Positions 8,001-14,452 of a stretch of 16,645 nucleotides of DNA are shown here, piece by piece (within the stretch, counting starts at the first letter, position 1; every line of letters begins with the position of its first letter). The stretch covers positions 1 through 16,645 of the forward strand of contig JBCCHN010000119.1 in the NCBI GenBank assembly GCA_039028695.1. Direction: 5' to 3'. The notes beneath the pieces are model-generated. The model saw only the letters and a list, made by a program, of their open reading frames with translations, did no database searches and was not told where the DNA came from. The position numbers and the translations under genes are program-made. This DNA is from JANQKX01 sp039028695. Lineage in GTDB: Bacteria > Pseudomonadota > Alphaproteobacteria > Kiloniellales > Kiloniellaceae.

Positions 8001-8283
8001 CCTCATTTGAAACGACGCCGGTAATGCGGCCTTCCAATTCGGCATAGAGCTGATCCAACCGCTGTTCGGCGGCTATGAGGGAATCATAATTCCATGCCAG
8101 GCCAGAGCGGAACTTTAAAACATCGCGTTGGCGGGCCTCTTCATAGCGCAGTAGCTGGTGGATGATTTCCGAGATGGCCTGGTGGTTCCGCGGATGAACA
8201 CCTTGAGACATAGAAAACAAAAAGATGATCGTCGCGAGGGCCGCCACCAGCATGAGGATCTGTTTGAGCGGAAGTCTTCTCAT
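5032..8283 (-). CDS. Membrane sensor diguanylate cyclase/phosphodiesterase (PAS-PAS-GGDEF-EAL)
   Basis: A 1083-residue cyclic-di-GMP enzyme. TM1 is at about 7-25 and a largely helical periplasmic domain at about 27-255, resembling the double all-helical (DAHL-like) sensor type. TM2 is at about 256-278, a coiled coil at 280-320, PAS at about 322-445, a second coiled coil at 450-495, and a PAS_7-like domain at about 493-610. GGDEF spans about 615-785 and EAL about 795-1045. The cyclase motif GGDEF (696-700) is intact, and an RxxD inhibitory site (687-690) lies five residues before it. EAL (824-826), DDFGTG (945-950) and QGFYF (1022-1026) are intact, so both activities look possible. The last 40 residues are a low-complexity, charged K/Q/E tail. 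It overlaps the small upstream frame by ATGA. Confidence 0.93.
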   Translation of the reverse strand: MRRLPLKQILMLVAALATIIFLFSMSQGVHPRNHQAISEIIHQLLRYEEARQRDVLKFRSGLAWNYDSLIAAEQRLDQLYAELEGRITGVVSNEDAGSLHVLVAEYGKELGQQNELVDQFRSGNALVSNSLQFFPGEAKEILRITTLMPNQYLLSQNIERLLQDILFFARDREAITQEKIAGQIEKIRKSSPILSERMDARLERLIAHAEIIIGQKEAVDLLMTGYLANSSVPILNQILEEWNAFYQRDQGQAEIFRMALFAASLFLLAYVISMFVSLARAKLRLQDFAETLEEKILSRTAELAGTNERLEAANVEKTALLGDFDAIYETIDHAILFFDQSQRLRTTNRAAIEMFDLPPSLIAERPDFLDLVEASDLSDLFEATLHNTAQGARSKKSALMAFLADGDGRSRELMRPNGQVLEYRCKALPDGSRMVTFLDISERIQTEMQLAHSKSDLEARVQELETLQLRLESSASEAIQMTEELTQARSQLADAVDSISEGFALWDQDSRLIMCNEQYRQMYPGLDHIIRPGLHFSEFTRAAYEQGVFELEEESLETAIKSREARHRTSISAFEQKLGDGRWVRVSKRRTATGHVVGILTDISQRKQSEATIQRMALEDALTSLPNRSKYHENLRSALDQADRTGNLVGVMLLDLDHFKIINDTFGHPVGDALLKQVSARLLDCARKTDTVARLGGDEFAIIVTNAAEFANVSFVAERVVEAITKPFFIEGKEIHTGTSIGVTVYPNDRGSPDQLLRNADLALYRAKEDGRGTFRLYDERMHIEVQERRAVEEDLRVALNDGQFFMVYQPQFNMTTREVIGAEALLRWYHPKKGTISPSEFVPIAETTRLIIPISEWILEEVCRRATLWRDDGLNPIPLSVNLSPLQFRQKDMADQVEEVLRRTGLDPQWLELEITESMAMAGGDETKGILEQLKKIGVSLAIDDFGTGYSSLNRLKQFPVDRLKIDQSFVRDITTDWNDAAISSAVIQLGHSLNLKVIAEGVESEDQLNFLINQGCDEAQGFYFSRPLSAEDFGDFLKMYKPTQKNEPQAKELQQPRAQPKEREKKGVQNAGTMAAKQRSS

Positions 8284-8468
8284 GGCTTCGTACCCGGCTG
8301 TTCACCCCTCAGCGCGCCCAAAAAGATAAGCTGCGGATCCACATTCACGAACCGGAGCAAGGCGGCAATTCCCTGCCATCGGGTTTTGCCGTCATGGCCA
8401 GGATGCCAAACGGCCGCGATATCCCAGGTGGGCATCGAGGCACTTGGCGAAAATTGACCGGTGCTCAT
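8280..8468 (-). CDS. Small hypothetical ORF coupled to the GGDEF-EAL gene
   Basis: The 62-residue frame from ATG 8468 ends in a TGA that overlaps the ATG of the c-di-GMP gene (ATGA at 8283-8280), a usual sign of translational coupling. The frame stays open back to a GTG at 8546 (88 residues), but neither start has a strong ribosome site. The product contains AVWHPGHDGKTRWQGIAALL and FLGALRGEQ. There is no signal peptide and no family I recognise. It may be a leader ORF, the tail of a lost gene, or chance. The stop/start overlap is the main argument for reporting it. Confidence 0.3.
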   Translation of the reverse strand: MSTGQFSPSASMPTWDIAAVWHPGHDGKTRWQGIAALLRFVNVDPQLIFLGALRGEQPGTKP

Positions 8469-8540
8469 GGGGTGTGCGCCTAAATTCCGTCCTTGGCTGG
8501 GCTCAGGGTAAAAAAGCTTGCCGACCAGATTGTTCAATCT

Positions 8541-8569
8541 CAGCACGGAATTCGATCACAACCGTGCTG
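8541..8569. repeat. Perfect 8-bp inverted repeat with 13-base spacer
   Basis: CAGCACGG (8541-8548) and CCGTGCTG (8562-8569) flank a 13-base spacer upstream of the minus-strand GGDEF-EAL unit, in the divergent region with the nucleoside hydrolase gene. The centre-to-centre spacing of 21 bases (two helical turns) suits a dimeric regulator. No T-run follows, so it is not a terminator. Confidence 0.4.
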
Positions 8570-8809
8570 CAAACCATCCGCGACAAAAGCAATTTTGCTA
8601 AACCTTTGTATGATTTCGGTTAATTTTCGCCGACTAAGGCCTCTAAAACAGACCAAAAAACGCCCTCGCCCATTCCTCAGACTATGGAGTTTGCAAAGAG
8701 TATAAATCTTAAGATGTATTGTGGCCCACTTTCTTTGAATCTGCGCGGTTTTTGCGGCCGAAGCGGCGGGTTATCATGAACGAAACGGGAATTAGTTGAA
8801 GAATTGGCA

Positions 8810-9736
8810 ATGATCCCACAGAAAATCCTCATCGACACAGATCCGGGCATTGATGACGCTATGGCGGTGTTGTTCGCCTGCCAACATTCCCAATTGGATG
8901 TCCTCGGCCTCACCTCGATATTCGGAAATGTGACGGTCGATGTGGCCACACGGAATGCCTTGAGGCTGGTCGAATTGGCCGGTCAGGACATCCCGGTTGC
9001 CAGAGGGGCAGACGGCCCGTTGGCGCAGCCACCTTTGCCCGTCGCAGATTTTATTCACGGCACAGAGGGCTTTGGCCATATACCGCCTGAAGAGCCCAAA
9101 GGCCGAGCGGATCGCCGAACGGCAGCGCATTTTATCTGCGATCAGATCAATCACCATCCCGGCGAGATCATCCTCTGTCCAATAGGACCCTTGACCAATT
9201 TGGCACTCGCCTTGGAGCAGGATCACTCCATCGCCGAAAAGGTAAAAAACGTTCGGGTCATGGGGACCAGCCTTAGGGCCGGCGGCAATGCCACGGCCGT
9301 TGCTGAAGCCAACATTTGGCAAGATCCCCATGCCGCCGAAGTGGTCTTTGGCGCCCCTTGGGATGTCACACTGGTGGGACTCGACGTCACCTACCAAGCG
9401 ATTTGTACCGCCAGGGAATTTGCCGCGCTGGCGGAGCAGGCCCCAAAATTCGGCGGATTTTTAAATCAAGCCGCCCAGATTTATTTTGACTTCCACGAGC
9501 AGGCGAAGGGCATCAAAGGATGCTACATGCATGATGCGATGGCGGTGATCTCCATCATCCGACCGGACCTTTTTCAAATCCTCGAAGACCATGTGGAGGT
9601 CATATTGGACGGCGAACATAGCGGTGCAACCCGGCTATCCCTCGATCCGACTCACGCTCGGCTACGCTGGTGCGCGGATGTGGATGCCAAGGCGGTAAAA
9701 GAGATCTTTTTTACCACCCTACAGGCCGCCGGGTGA
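8810..9736 (+). CDS. Nucleoside hydrolase (inosine/uridine-preferring IunH family)
   Basis: Hydrolyses the N-glycosidic bond of ribonucleosides to base and ribose, in the cytoplasm, for nucleoside salvage. The N-terminus has the calcium-site motif ILIDTDPGIDDAMAVL. HGTEGFG corresponds to the family HGxDG region, followed by GPLTNLALAL, then AEANIWQDPHAA (the E-x-N ribose site) and HDAMAV near the C-terminus with the last calcium-binding Asp. The length (308 residues) is normal. The usual MGG before the ribose site reads MGT here, and the usual F between E and N is A. ATG 8810 is chosen with GAAGAA at 8798-8803; a TTG six bases upstream is an alternative. It has its own upstream region, diverging from the c-di-GMP gene. 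Substrate choice cannot be told. Confidence 0.92.
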   Translation: MIPQKILIDTDPGIDDAMAVLFACQHSQLDVLGLTSIFGNVTVDVATRNALRLVELAGQDIPVARGADGPLAQPPLPVADFIHGTEGFGHIPPEEPKGRADRRTAAHFICDQINHHPGEIILCPIGPLTNLALALEQDHSIAEKVKNVRVMGTSLRAGGNATAVAEANIWQDPHAAEVVFGAPWDVTLVGLDVTYQAICTAREFAALAEQAPKFGGFLNQAAQIYFDFHEQAKGIKGCYMHDAMAVISIIRPDLFQILEDHVEVILDGEHSGATRLSLDPTHARLRWCADVDAKAVKEIFFTTLQAAG

Positions 9737-9769
9737 GGCGATCAGCACGTCCATTAAGTTCCTTGCCAT

Positions 9770-10104
9770 CAAGATGAGCGAGTCCCAAGCGCCCCGGCGC
9801 TTTGTCGCCTCGCTGCGGGAAACCGGTCTTGCGATCCTCCATCCAGTATCAACCCATTCCGGACGCCATCGCCGACCTTAGCACCACCGTTTACGTGGGC
9901 ACTGAAGGGCCCTGGGTCATCATCACCATGGCGCTCTGCGGCGCCCTCGCCCTTATGGTCACCCCTTGGATGGACCGCGTAAGGAGCGCGGACGGTCTGA
10001 CAGGGGGGAAAGGCGGCAACCTGAAATATGGGACTTTGCGGATCAAACCTTGTTTACCGGCGAATTCGGCTTGCCAAAACAGCGCAGGTGTTTTCAATGG
10101 GTTC
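9770..10104 (+). pseudogene. Unrecognised, probably decayed coding stretch before the AcnX gene
   Basis: A 368-base region separates the nucleoside hydrolase stop from the AcnX ATG. Three frames each look coding-like for part of it. ATG 9770 reads MSESQAPRRFVASLRETGLAIL, then hits TAG near 9880. The AcnX frame from about 9840 to 9990 reads SSIQYQPIPDAIADLST followed by a hydrophobic segment (WVIITMALCGALALMV, then TPWMDR). A third frame from about 10010 reads QPEIWDFADQTLFTGEFGLP. These could be one old gene for a one-helix membrane protein with two frameshifts. The alternative is that the middle frame is an authentic extension of AcnX. I do not recognise a family. Confidence 0.3.
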
Positions 10105-11394
10105 ATGATCAGCCCGCTTACCCTCACGGCGGAAGAACAGGGACTCCTCAATGGCGATGAAGGGGACGCCCTCAAGTTCGCTTTGGAGGTAGTGGTGCGC
10201 GCGGCCGAAGTAATGGGCGCGAAACGCCTGCGTCCCGCCAACTTCGTCCACGTGGACGCCTGCCATTATTACGGCCAGGCGCACTTGGACTTTTCGCGCT
10301 TTTTTCTGGAGCGGGGCGCGCGATTTCCCATAACTGCCTGGACCAACACGGTACCCGTCAGCCTCATCCAGGAGGAACTACGCGACGGCGCCGATCCTGA
10401 TACTTTGGCTGACTCCCGGCGCCTGGCCGAGGACTATTTAAAACTGGGGGCGGAGCCAGTTTGGACCTGCAGCCCCTATCACCTGCCCGATGGTCCGGGT
10501 TTCGGCGACCACATTATTGTGGGAGAATCCAATGCGGTGGCCTATTACAACTCTGTCGTCGGTGCACGCACCAACAAATACGGCGACTTTCTCGATGTCT
10601 GCGCCGGCCTGACCGGGCGGGTTCCCGATGCAGGCCTTCACCGAGATAAAAACCGCAAGGCCACCATTGTGGTCGACGTGGCCGCCTTTCCCGAAAGCCT
10701 AATAGGTAACGAGCTGTTTTGTCATGTCCTGGGCCACCACCTGGGCCGGACCTGCGGCAACGCGGTCCCCGTGATCACTGGTCTGCCCCTCGACACACCG
10801 AACGATAGCTTGAAAGGCCTGGGGGCCGCCGCAGCCGCCGCGGGTGGTGTGGCGCTCTTTCACGCAGTGGGCCTCACGCCCGAGGCCGCTACCCTGGACG
10901 AAGCTCTTCAAGAGCAAGAGCCCGCGCAGGTGATCAAGGTCGAACCGGTTGACTTGATGGCGGCGCGCGATGCCCTTTCTTCCGCTCGGCCGGGCCCGCT
11001 CGCCATGGTTTCCTTGGGCACGCCGCACTTTTCACTCGAGGAGTTTGCTCGGCTACATCATCAAATGGGTGACCGAAAAGTGCACACCGATGTTCATTTT
11101 TACGTCTCTACCAGCCGCTATGTGGCAGCGGCAGCGGCGGAAAGGGGTTGGCTCGAAAACCTTGAATCTGCCGGGGTAGATGTACTCGTAGACACCTGTA
11201 CCTACTTCAGCCCAGCCATTCGAGGTTGCCGGGGCCGGGTCATGACCAATTCGGCTAAATGGGCCTATTACGCGCCGGGCATGCTGCCGGTGGAGGTAGC
11301 TTTCGGCAGCCTGGCGGACTGTGTCGAATCTGCGATTGCCGGTGAAGTCCGCCGTGATCCCCGATTGTGGTCTTCGTCGACCTGGGGCTTATGA
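10105..11394 (+). CDS. Aconitase X (AcnX) large/catalytic subunit, probable cis-3-hydroxy-L-proline-type dehydratase
   Basis: The 429-residue product from ATG 10105 matches the AcnX catalytic domain from end to end. It starts with LTLTAEEQGLLNGDEG and carries VWTCSPYHLPDGPGFGDH (119-136), GESNAVAYYNSVVGARTNKYGDF (140-162 region) and CAGLTGRVPDAGLH. It ends with VDTCTY...MTNSAKWAYYAPG (~363-392) and GSLADCVESAIAG. Bacterial two-subunit AcnX enzymes dehydrate cis-3-hydroxy-L-proline; the archaeal relatives act on phosphomevalonate. Cys122, Cys166, Cys365 and Cys406 are candidates for the iron site. The frame remains open to 9802, but family members begin near this ATG, so the 101-residue extension is left out. 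No strong ribosome site is visible. The small-subunit gene follows after one base. Assignment to the family is firm; the substrate is inferred. Confidence 0.88.
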   Translation: MISPLTLTAEEQGLLNGDEGDALKFALEVVVRAAEVMGAKRLRPANFVHVDACHYYGQAHLDFSRFFLERGARFPITAWTNTVPVSLIQEELRDGADPDTLADSRRLAEDYLKLGAEPVWTCSPYHLPDGPGFGDHIIVGESNAVAYYNSVVGARTNKYGDFLDVCAGLTGRVPDAGLHRDKNRKATIVVDVAAFPESLIGNELFCHVLGHHLGRTCGNAVPVITGLPLDTPNDSLKGLGAAAAAAGGVALFHAVGLTPEAATLDEALQEQEPAQVIKVEPVDLMAARDALSSARPGPLAMVSLGTPHFSLEEFARLHHQMGDRKVHTDVHFYVSTSRYVAAAAAERGWLENLESAGVDVLVDTCTYFSPAIRGCRGRVMTNSAKWAYYAPGMLPVEVAFGSLADCVESAIAGEVRRDPRLWSSSTWGL

Positions 11395-11395
11395 C

Positions 11396-11827
11396 ATGAA
11401 AAATTCCATTCAAGCCGAGCAGGTGCTCAACGGCGGCAGGGCGCGGGGACCCGTCCTTAAACTGGAAGAGGCCTTGAGTTTTTGGGGCGCCTTTGATCCG
11501 GGCAGCGGCAGAATTCTGGATCGCCTGCACCCGCAAGCGGGACTCTGTATTGCCGGGCAGGTTCTGGTCATGCCCCAATCCCGGGGCTCGGCAGGCACCC
11601 CGGCGGCCCTCGCAGAAGCCCTGCGGCACAAGAAAGGTCCGGCCGCCCTGGTGCTCAGAAAGGCGGACGTGAACCTGACCATGGGTGCCATGGTCGCTGA
11701 CCGCCTCTATGGCCTGGAGACCCCGGTTGTGGTCGTAAGCGAGACAGATTACGAGGGTCTGGCAACCGGCCCGATGGCGGACATCACCGCCGGCGGGCAG
11801 ATCATCCTCGCGCCGATCGACCCGTGA
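11396..11827 (+). CDS. Aconitase X small (swivel) subunit, DUF126-type
   Basis: The 143-residue protein begins one base after the large-subunit stop, so the pair must be translated together. It has the AcnX swivel-domain pattern: AEQVLNGGRARGPVLKLEEALSFWGAFD near the start, the nucleophilic/binding serine loop SRGSAGT (~61-67), then PAALVLRKADVNLTMGAMVADRLYGLETPVV. It ends with ADITAGGQIILAP. The two chains together form the active site of a two-component AcnX dehydratase. The frame is open further upstream to 11321, inside the large subunit, but conservation starts at the ATG. Its stop lies two bases from the stop of the convergent PLP-enzyme gene, leaving no terminator. Confidence 0.9.
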   Translation: MKNSIQAEQVLNGGRARGPVLKLEEALSFWGAFDPGSGRILDRLHPQAGLCIAGQVLVMPQSRGSAGTPAALAEALRHKKGPAALVLRKADVNLTMGAMVADRLYGLETPVVVVSETDYEGLATGPMADITAGGQIILAPIDP

Positions 11828-11829
11828 GC

Positions 11830-13062
11830 TCAACCCCCGAACTGGCCGTAGTCGATGGGTTGGTGCCGATCCAAATCCCGCTCAACGGGTGGCATGGGAT
11901 ACTTCAGACCCGTAGCGCAGTTATAGAGCACCACCCGGTCGCCAGAAGACACTCGACCTTCGTCCAAGGCCTTCTCGTAAGCCGCCAGGGTGGCCGCGCC
12001 TTCCGGACACAGCAGCACACCGTCTTCTTGTGATACCCGATCCCGCGCGGCCAGGATGGTATCGTCATCAACGGCGATGGCAAAGCCGCCCGACTCCCGC
12101 ACGGCCTGCAGGATTAGAAAATCACCCACGGCAATGGGGACACGAATTCCGGCGGCCACCGTATGGGCATCCTGCCAAAGGGGGGCATGCTCTTCCCCCT
12201 CCTCATAGGCCTTTACAATGGGCGCACAACCGCTGGCTTGCACCGCCACCATGCGCGGCCTTTTGGATCCGATCCAGCCGATCTTTTCCAATTCGTCGAA
12301 GGCCTTCCACATTCCGATCAAGCCTGTACCCCCGCCGGTGGGGTAAAAGATCACATCGGGCAACTCCCAGCCCAATTGCTCGGCCAGCTCCAGCCCCATT
12401 GTCTTTTTCCCCTCAATGCGATAGGGCTCCTTGAGGGTCGATAGGTCAAACCAGCCGACGGACTCCTTACCCTCGCCGACGATCTTCCCGCAGTCGTTGA
12501 TCAGGCCATTGACCCGGTAGACTCGAGCACCCTGAAGTTCGATTTCGCGCACGTTCACATCGGGCGTATCGCTCGGACAAAAGACCGTAGCTTGGATCCC
12601 ACCGAGGGAGGCATAGGCAGCCATGGCCGCACCGGCATTTCCGTTGGTTGGCATGGCCAGATGATCCACCCCCAGCTCTTTGGCCATGGAAACTGCCAAT
12701 GCCAAGCCTCGCGCCTTAAAGGATCCGGTCGGCAGACGACCCTCATCCTTGACCAGGACATTTTGTGGATGGGCGACACTTCGGTTCAACTCAATAAGCG
12801 GCGTGGTGACCTCACCCAAGCGCAAGACATTTTTTGTCTGCCGCACGGGCAAAAACTCCCGGTAGCGCCAAAAGCCGCCACTCCGTCGTGCCAGGGTCTC
12901 CTTATCAAGGGCCTTGCCCAAAGCCTCCAAGTCGTAGCGCACCAAGAGCGGACGACCCACGGGAGAAAGCCCGTGAAGACGATCGCACTCGAAGGTCTCG
13001 CCGGTCATGGAACATTCCAAATGACTTACGAAAGTGGGCAGCTCTTCTGAAAAAAGGGACAT
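11830..13062 (-). CDS. Threonine synthase-like PLP-dependent enzyme (fold type II)
   Basis: A 410-residue enzyme of the threonine synthase/threonine dehydratase fold. LVKDEGRLPTGSFKARG (103-119) carries the PLP lysine, Lys116. PTNGNAGAAMAAYAS (138-152) is the substrate loop and PTGGGTGLIGMWKAF (241-255) binds the cofactor phosphate. Near the C-terminus comes CPEGAATLAAYEKAL. Threonine synthase makes threonine from O-phosphohomoserine. The N-terminal region that is a four-cysteine zinc ribbon in many relatives keeps only Cys17 and Cys26 (LECSMTGETFEC), so zinc binding there is unlikely. It lies 44 bases downstream of the lacI-type gene on the same strand and may be co-transcribed with it. The ribosome site is weak (AAAGAAA). 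It could be the housekeeping thrC or a catabolic paralogue acting on another beta/gamma-substituted amino acid. Confidence 0.82.
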   Translation of the reverse strand: MSLFSEELPTFVSHLECSMTGETFECDRLHGLSPVGRPLLVRYDLEALGKALDKETLARRSGGFWRYREFLPVRQTKNVLRLGEVTTPLIELNRSVAHPQNVLVKDEGRLPTGSFKARGLALAVSMAKELGVDHLAMPTNGNAGAAMAAYASLGGIQATVFCPSDTPDVNVREIELQGARVYRVNGLINDCGKIVGEGKESVGWFDLSTLKEPYRIEGKKTMGLELAEQLGWELPDVIFYPTGGGTGLIGMWKAFDELEKIGWIGSKRPRMVAVQASGCAPIVKAYEEGEEHAPLWQDAHTVAAGIRVPIAVGDFLILQAVRESGGFAIAVDDDTILAARDRVSQEDGVLLCPEGAATLAAYEKALDEGRVSSGDRVVLYNCATGLKYPMPPVERDLDRHQPIDYGQFGG

Positions 13063-13106
13063 GGTTTCTTTACTTTCAATTTATCGGGACCGAAGGAGTT
13101 ATGGAG

Positions 13107-14222
13107 TTATAAACCGCTACTACCCGGCGGCGGCCCGGTTGACTTGCGTATCACCAGCTTTGTTTCCAGGGGTGGGGGATCGGCCACCGCCTGGCCCATC
13201 AGGCGTGACAGTAGAAAACGCGCCGCCTGTCGCCCCATTTTCGTGCGCGGTGTACGTACGGTCGTCAAAGCCGGCGACAGGTGCGCAGCCAACCACATAT
13301 CATCGAAGCCCACCACGGAAACATCCTCGGGAACGGACAGGCCCATCTCCTTGGCTTCAAAGAGCGCTCCATAAGCAAAGGGTTCGGCGCCGCAAATGAT
13401 CGCGGTCGGAGGCGTTTCCCCCTGCATGAGGCAGCGGAAGGCCTGCCGACCATCTTCTACCTGGAAAGGGCGTTCATGCAGATGATCCGGTGCTAGATCA
13501 AGGCTTTTGGCTTTCAAGGCAGCGCGGACTCCCTCCAGCCGCAGGCGAGCCCTATCGTTACCCGCTATGGTACCCGAGATCATCGCAAAGTGCCGATGAC
13601 CCAAGGATAACAGGTAGTCCGTCACATCAGCCGCAGCCGCCCAGTTGTCAAAGCCCACGCAATCGTGGCGCAGATCGGGAGCCAGGTTTTCGGCCAGGTT
13701 GTGAGGGTACGGGGCTTGCGAAACCCAAATGACCACGTAGGGGATACCCTTGGCGCGGATCAAGCGATAGGCTTCCTCGGACCGTTCGGCACCCACGAGC
13801 ATCAGCGCGTCTACACCGCTTTCCAGAAGGTTACGGATATGTCTTTGTTCCTGCGCCGGGTCATAGGCCGACGATGCCACCACAACCGTGTAGCCGCCCT
13901 GGGCCACCTCCCCTTGAAAAGCCTCCAAGGCGCCACCGAAAAGGTCCGTGTCCAGCGATGGAAACACCGCCCCGATCATGCGGCTCTTACGCGATGCCAG
14001 TGCCCGAGCAGCGCCGTGGGGGACGTAATTTAATTCTTGAATGGCGCGGGTTACCTTTTCACGCTTGTTCGGTCGAACCGAATTGGGACTGTTTAAACAG
14101 CGCGATACGGTGGCCGGGGAAACACCGGCGTGCCGGGCTACGTCCTCCAAAGTCGCCGACAATCCCTCGGCCCTTCTGACTTGGCCTTCTTGCCCCCTTA
14201 CCTTATCGCGACGTCCGGACAT
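13107..14222 (-). CDS. LacI-family transcriptional regulator
   Basis: A 371-residue repressor-type regulator. The helix-turn-helix TLEDVARHAGVSPATVSRCL is at 24-43 after a charged 20-residue extension. The hinge helix AARALASRKS (71-80) leads into the ligand-binding domain, which begins MIGAVFPS and runs to the C-terminus (DVSVVGFDDMWLAAHLSPALTTVRTP is the usual late signature). ATG 14222 has GGGAG four bases upstream. It is transcribed away from the hpsN-like gene, and the shared region holds a perfect 18-base palindrome of the GAAAGCGCTTTC class. It therefore probably represses hpsN-degT and itself. A possible -10 (TAAAAT, rc of 14246-14251) precedes it with no clear -35. The effector is unknown, likely a small sugar, polyol or sulfonate. 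Confidence 0.93.
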   Translation of the reverse strand: MSGRRDKVRGQEGQVRRAEGLSATLEDVARHAGVSPATVSRCLNSPNSVRPNKREKVTRAIQELNYVPHGAARALASRKSRMIGAVFPSLDTDLFGGALEAFQGEVAQGGYTVVVASSAYDPAQEQRHIRNLLESGVDALMLVGAERSEEAYRLIRAKGIPYVVIWVSQAPYPHNLAENLAPDLRHDCVGFDNWAAAADVTDYLLSLGHRHFAMISGTIAGNDRARLRLEGVRAALKAKSLDLAPDHLHERPFQVEDGRQAFRCLMQGETPPTAIICGAEPFAYGALFEAKEMGLSVPEDVSVVGFDDMWLAAHLSPALTTVRTPRTKMGRQAARFLLSRLMGQAVADPPPLETKLVIRKSTGPPPGSSGL

Positions 14223-14309
14223 TCTACTCCCATGATTTTTGAGGTATTTTACCCGTTTAGTTTGTGCCCACCAGGCTTTAATCGATCAAGGTCCGGCGCG
14301 AGCAAGGCA

Positions 14310-14340
14310 TTGACGAAAGACCATCGTCTCTGTTTAAAAT
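14310..14340 (+). promoter_or_regulatory. Putative sigma70 promoter of the hpsN-degT operon
   Basis: TTGACG (14310-14315) matches the -35 consensus at five of six bases. TAAAAT (14335-14340) is a good -10, though the spacer is 19 bases. TTTAAA at 14333-14338 would give 17. The operator begins three bases after the -10, over the expected transcription start. Confidence 0.5.
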
Positions 14341-14342
14341 AT

Positions 14343-14360
14343 TTTGAAAGCGCTTTCAAA
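14343..14360. promoter_or_regulatory. LacI-family operator: perfect 18-bp palindrome
   Basis: TTTGAAAGCGCTTTCAAA reads the same on both strands, with the central GAAAGCGCTTTC typical of LacI/GalR-family sites (central CG contacted by the hinge helices). It lies between the divergent lacI-type and hpsN-type genes, just downstream of the predicted -10 and about 110 bases before the chosen hpsN start. It is the clear target for the adjacent regulator. Confidence 0.85.
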
Positions 14361-14452
14361 TTGGAAATTGACCTTCAATTAAGAAGACGAAACCTTCACC
14401 CATGAATGGGAGCGGTCCAATAAGAAGCGGTCAACAAGGGAGTAGTGATAAC

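Noticed and set aside
9802..10104. N-terminal 101-residue extension of AcnX as part of the annotated protein
   Set aside because: AcnX large subunits start near MISPLTLTAEEQ. The extension is unlike the family and other frames also look coding-like here. It is kept as a finding only.
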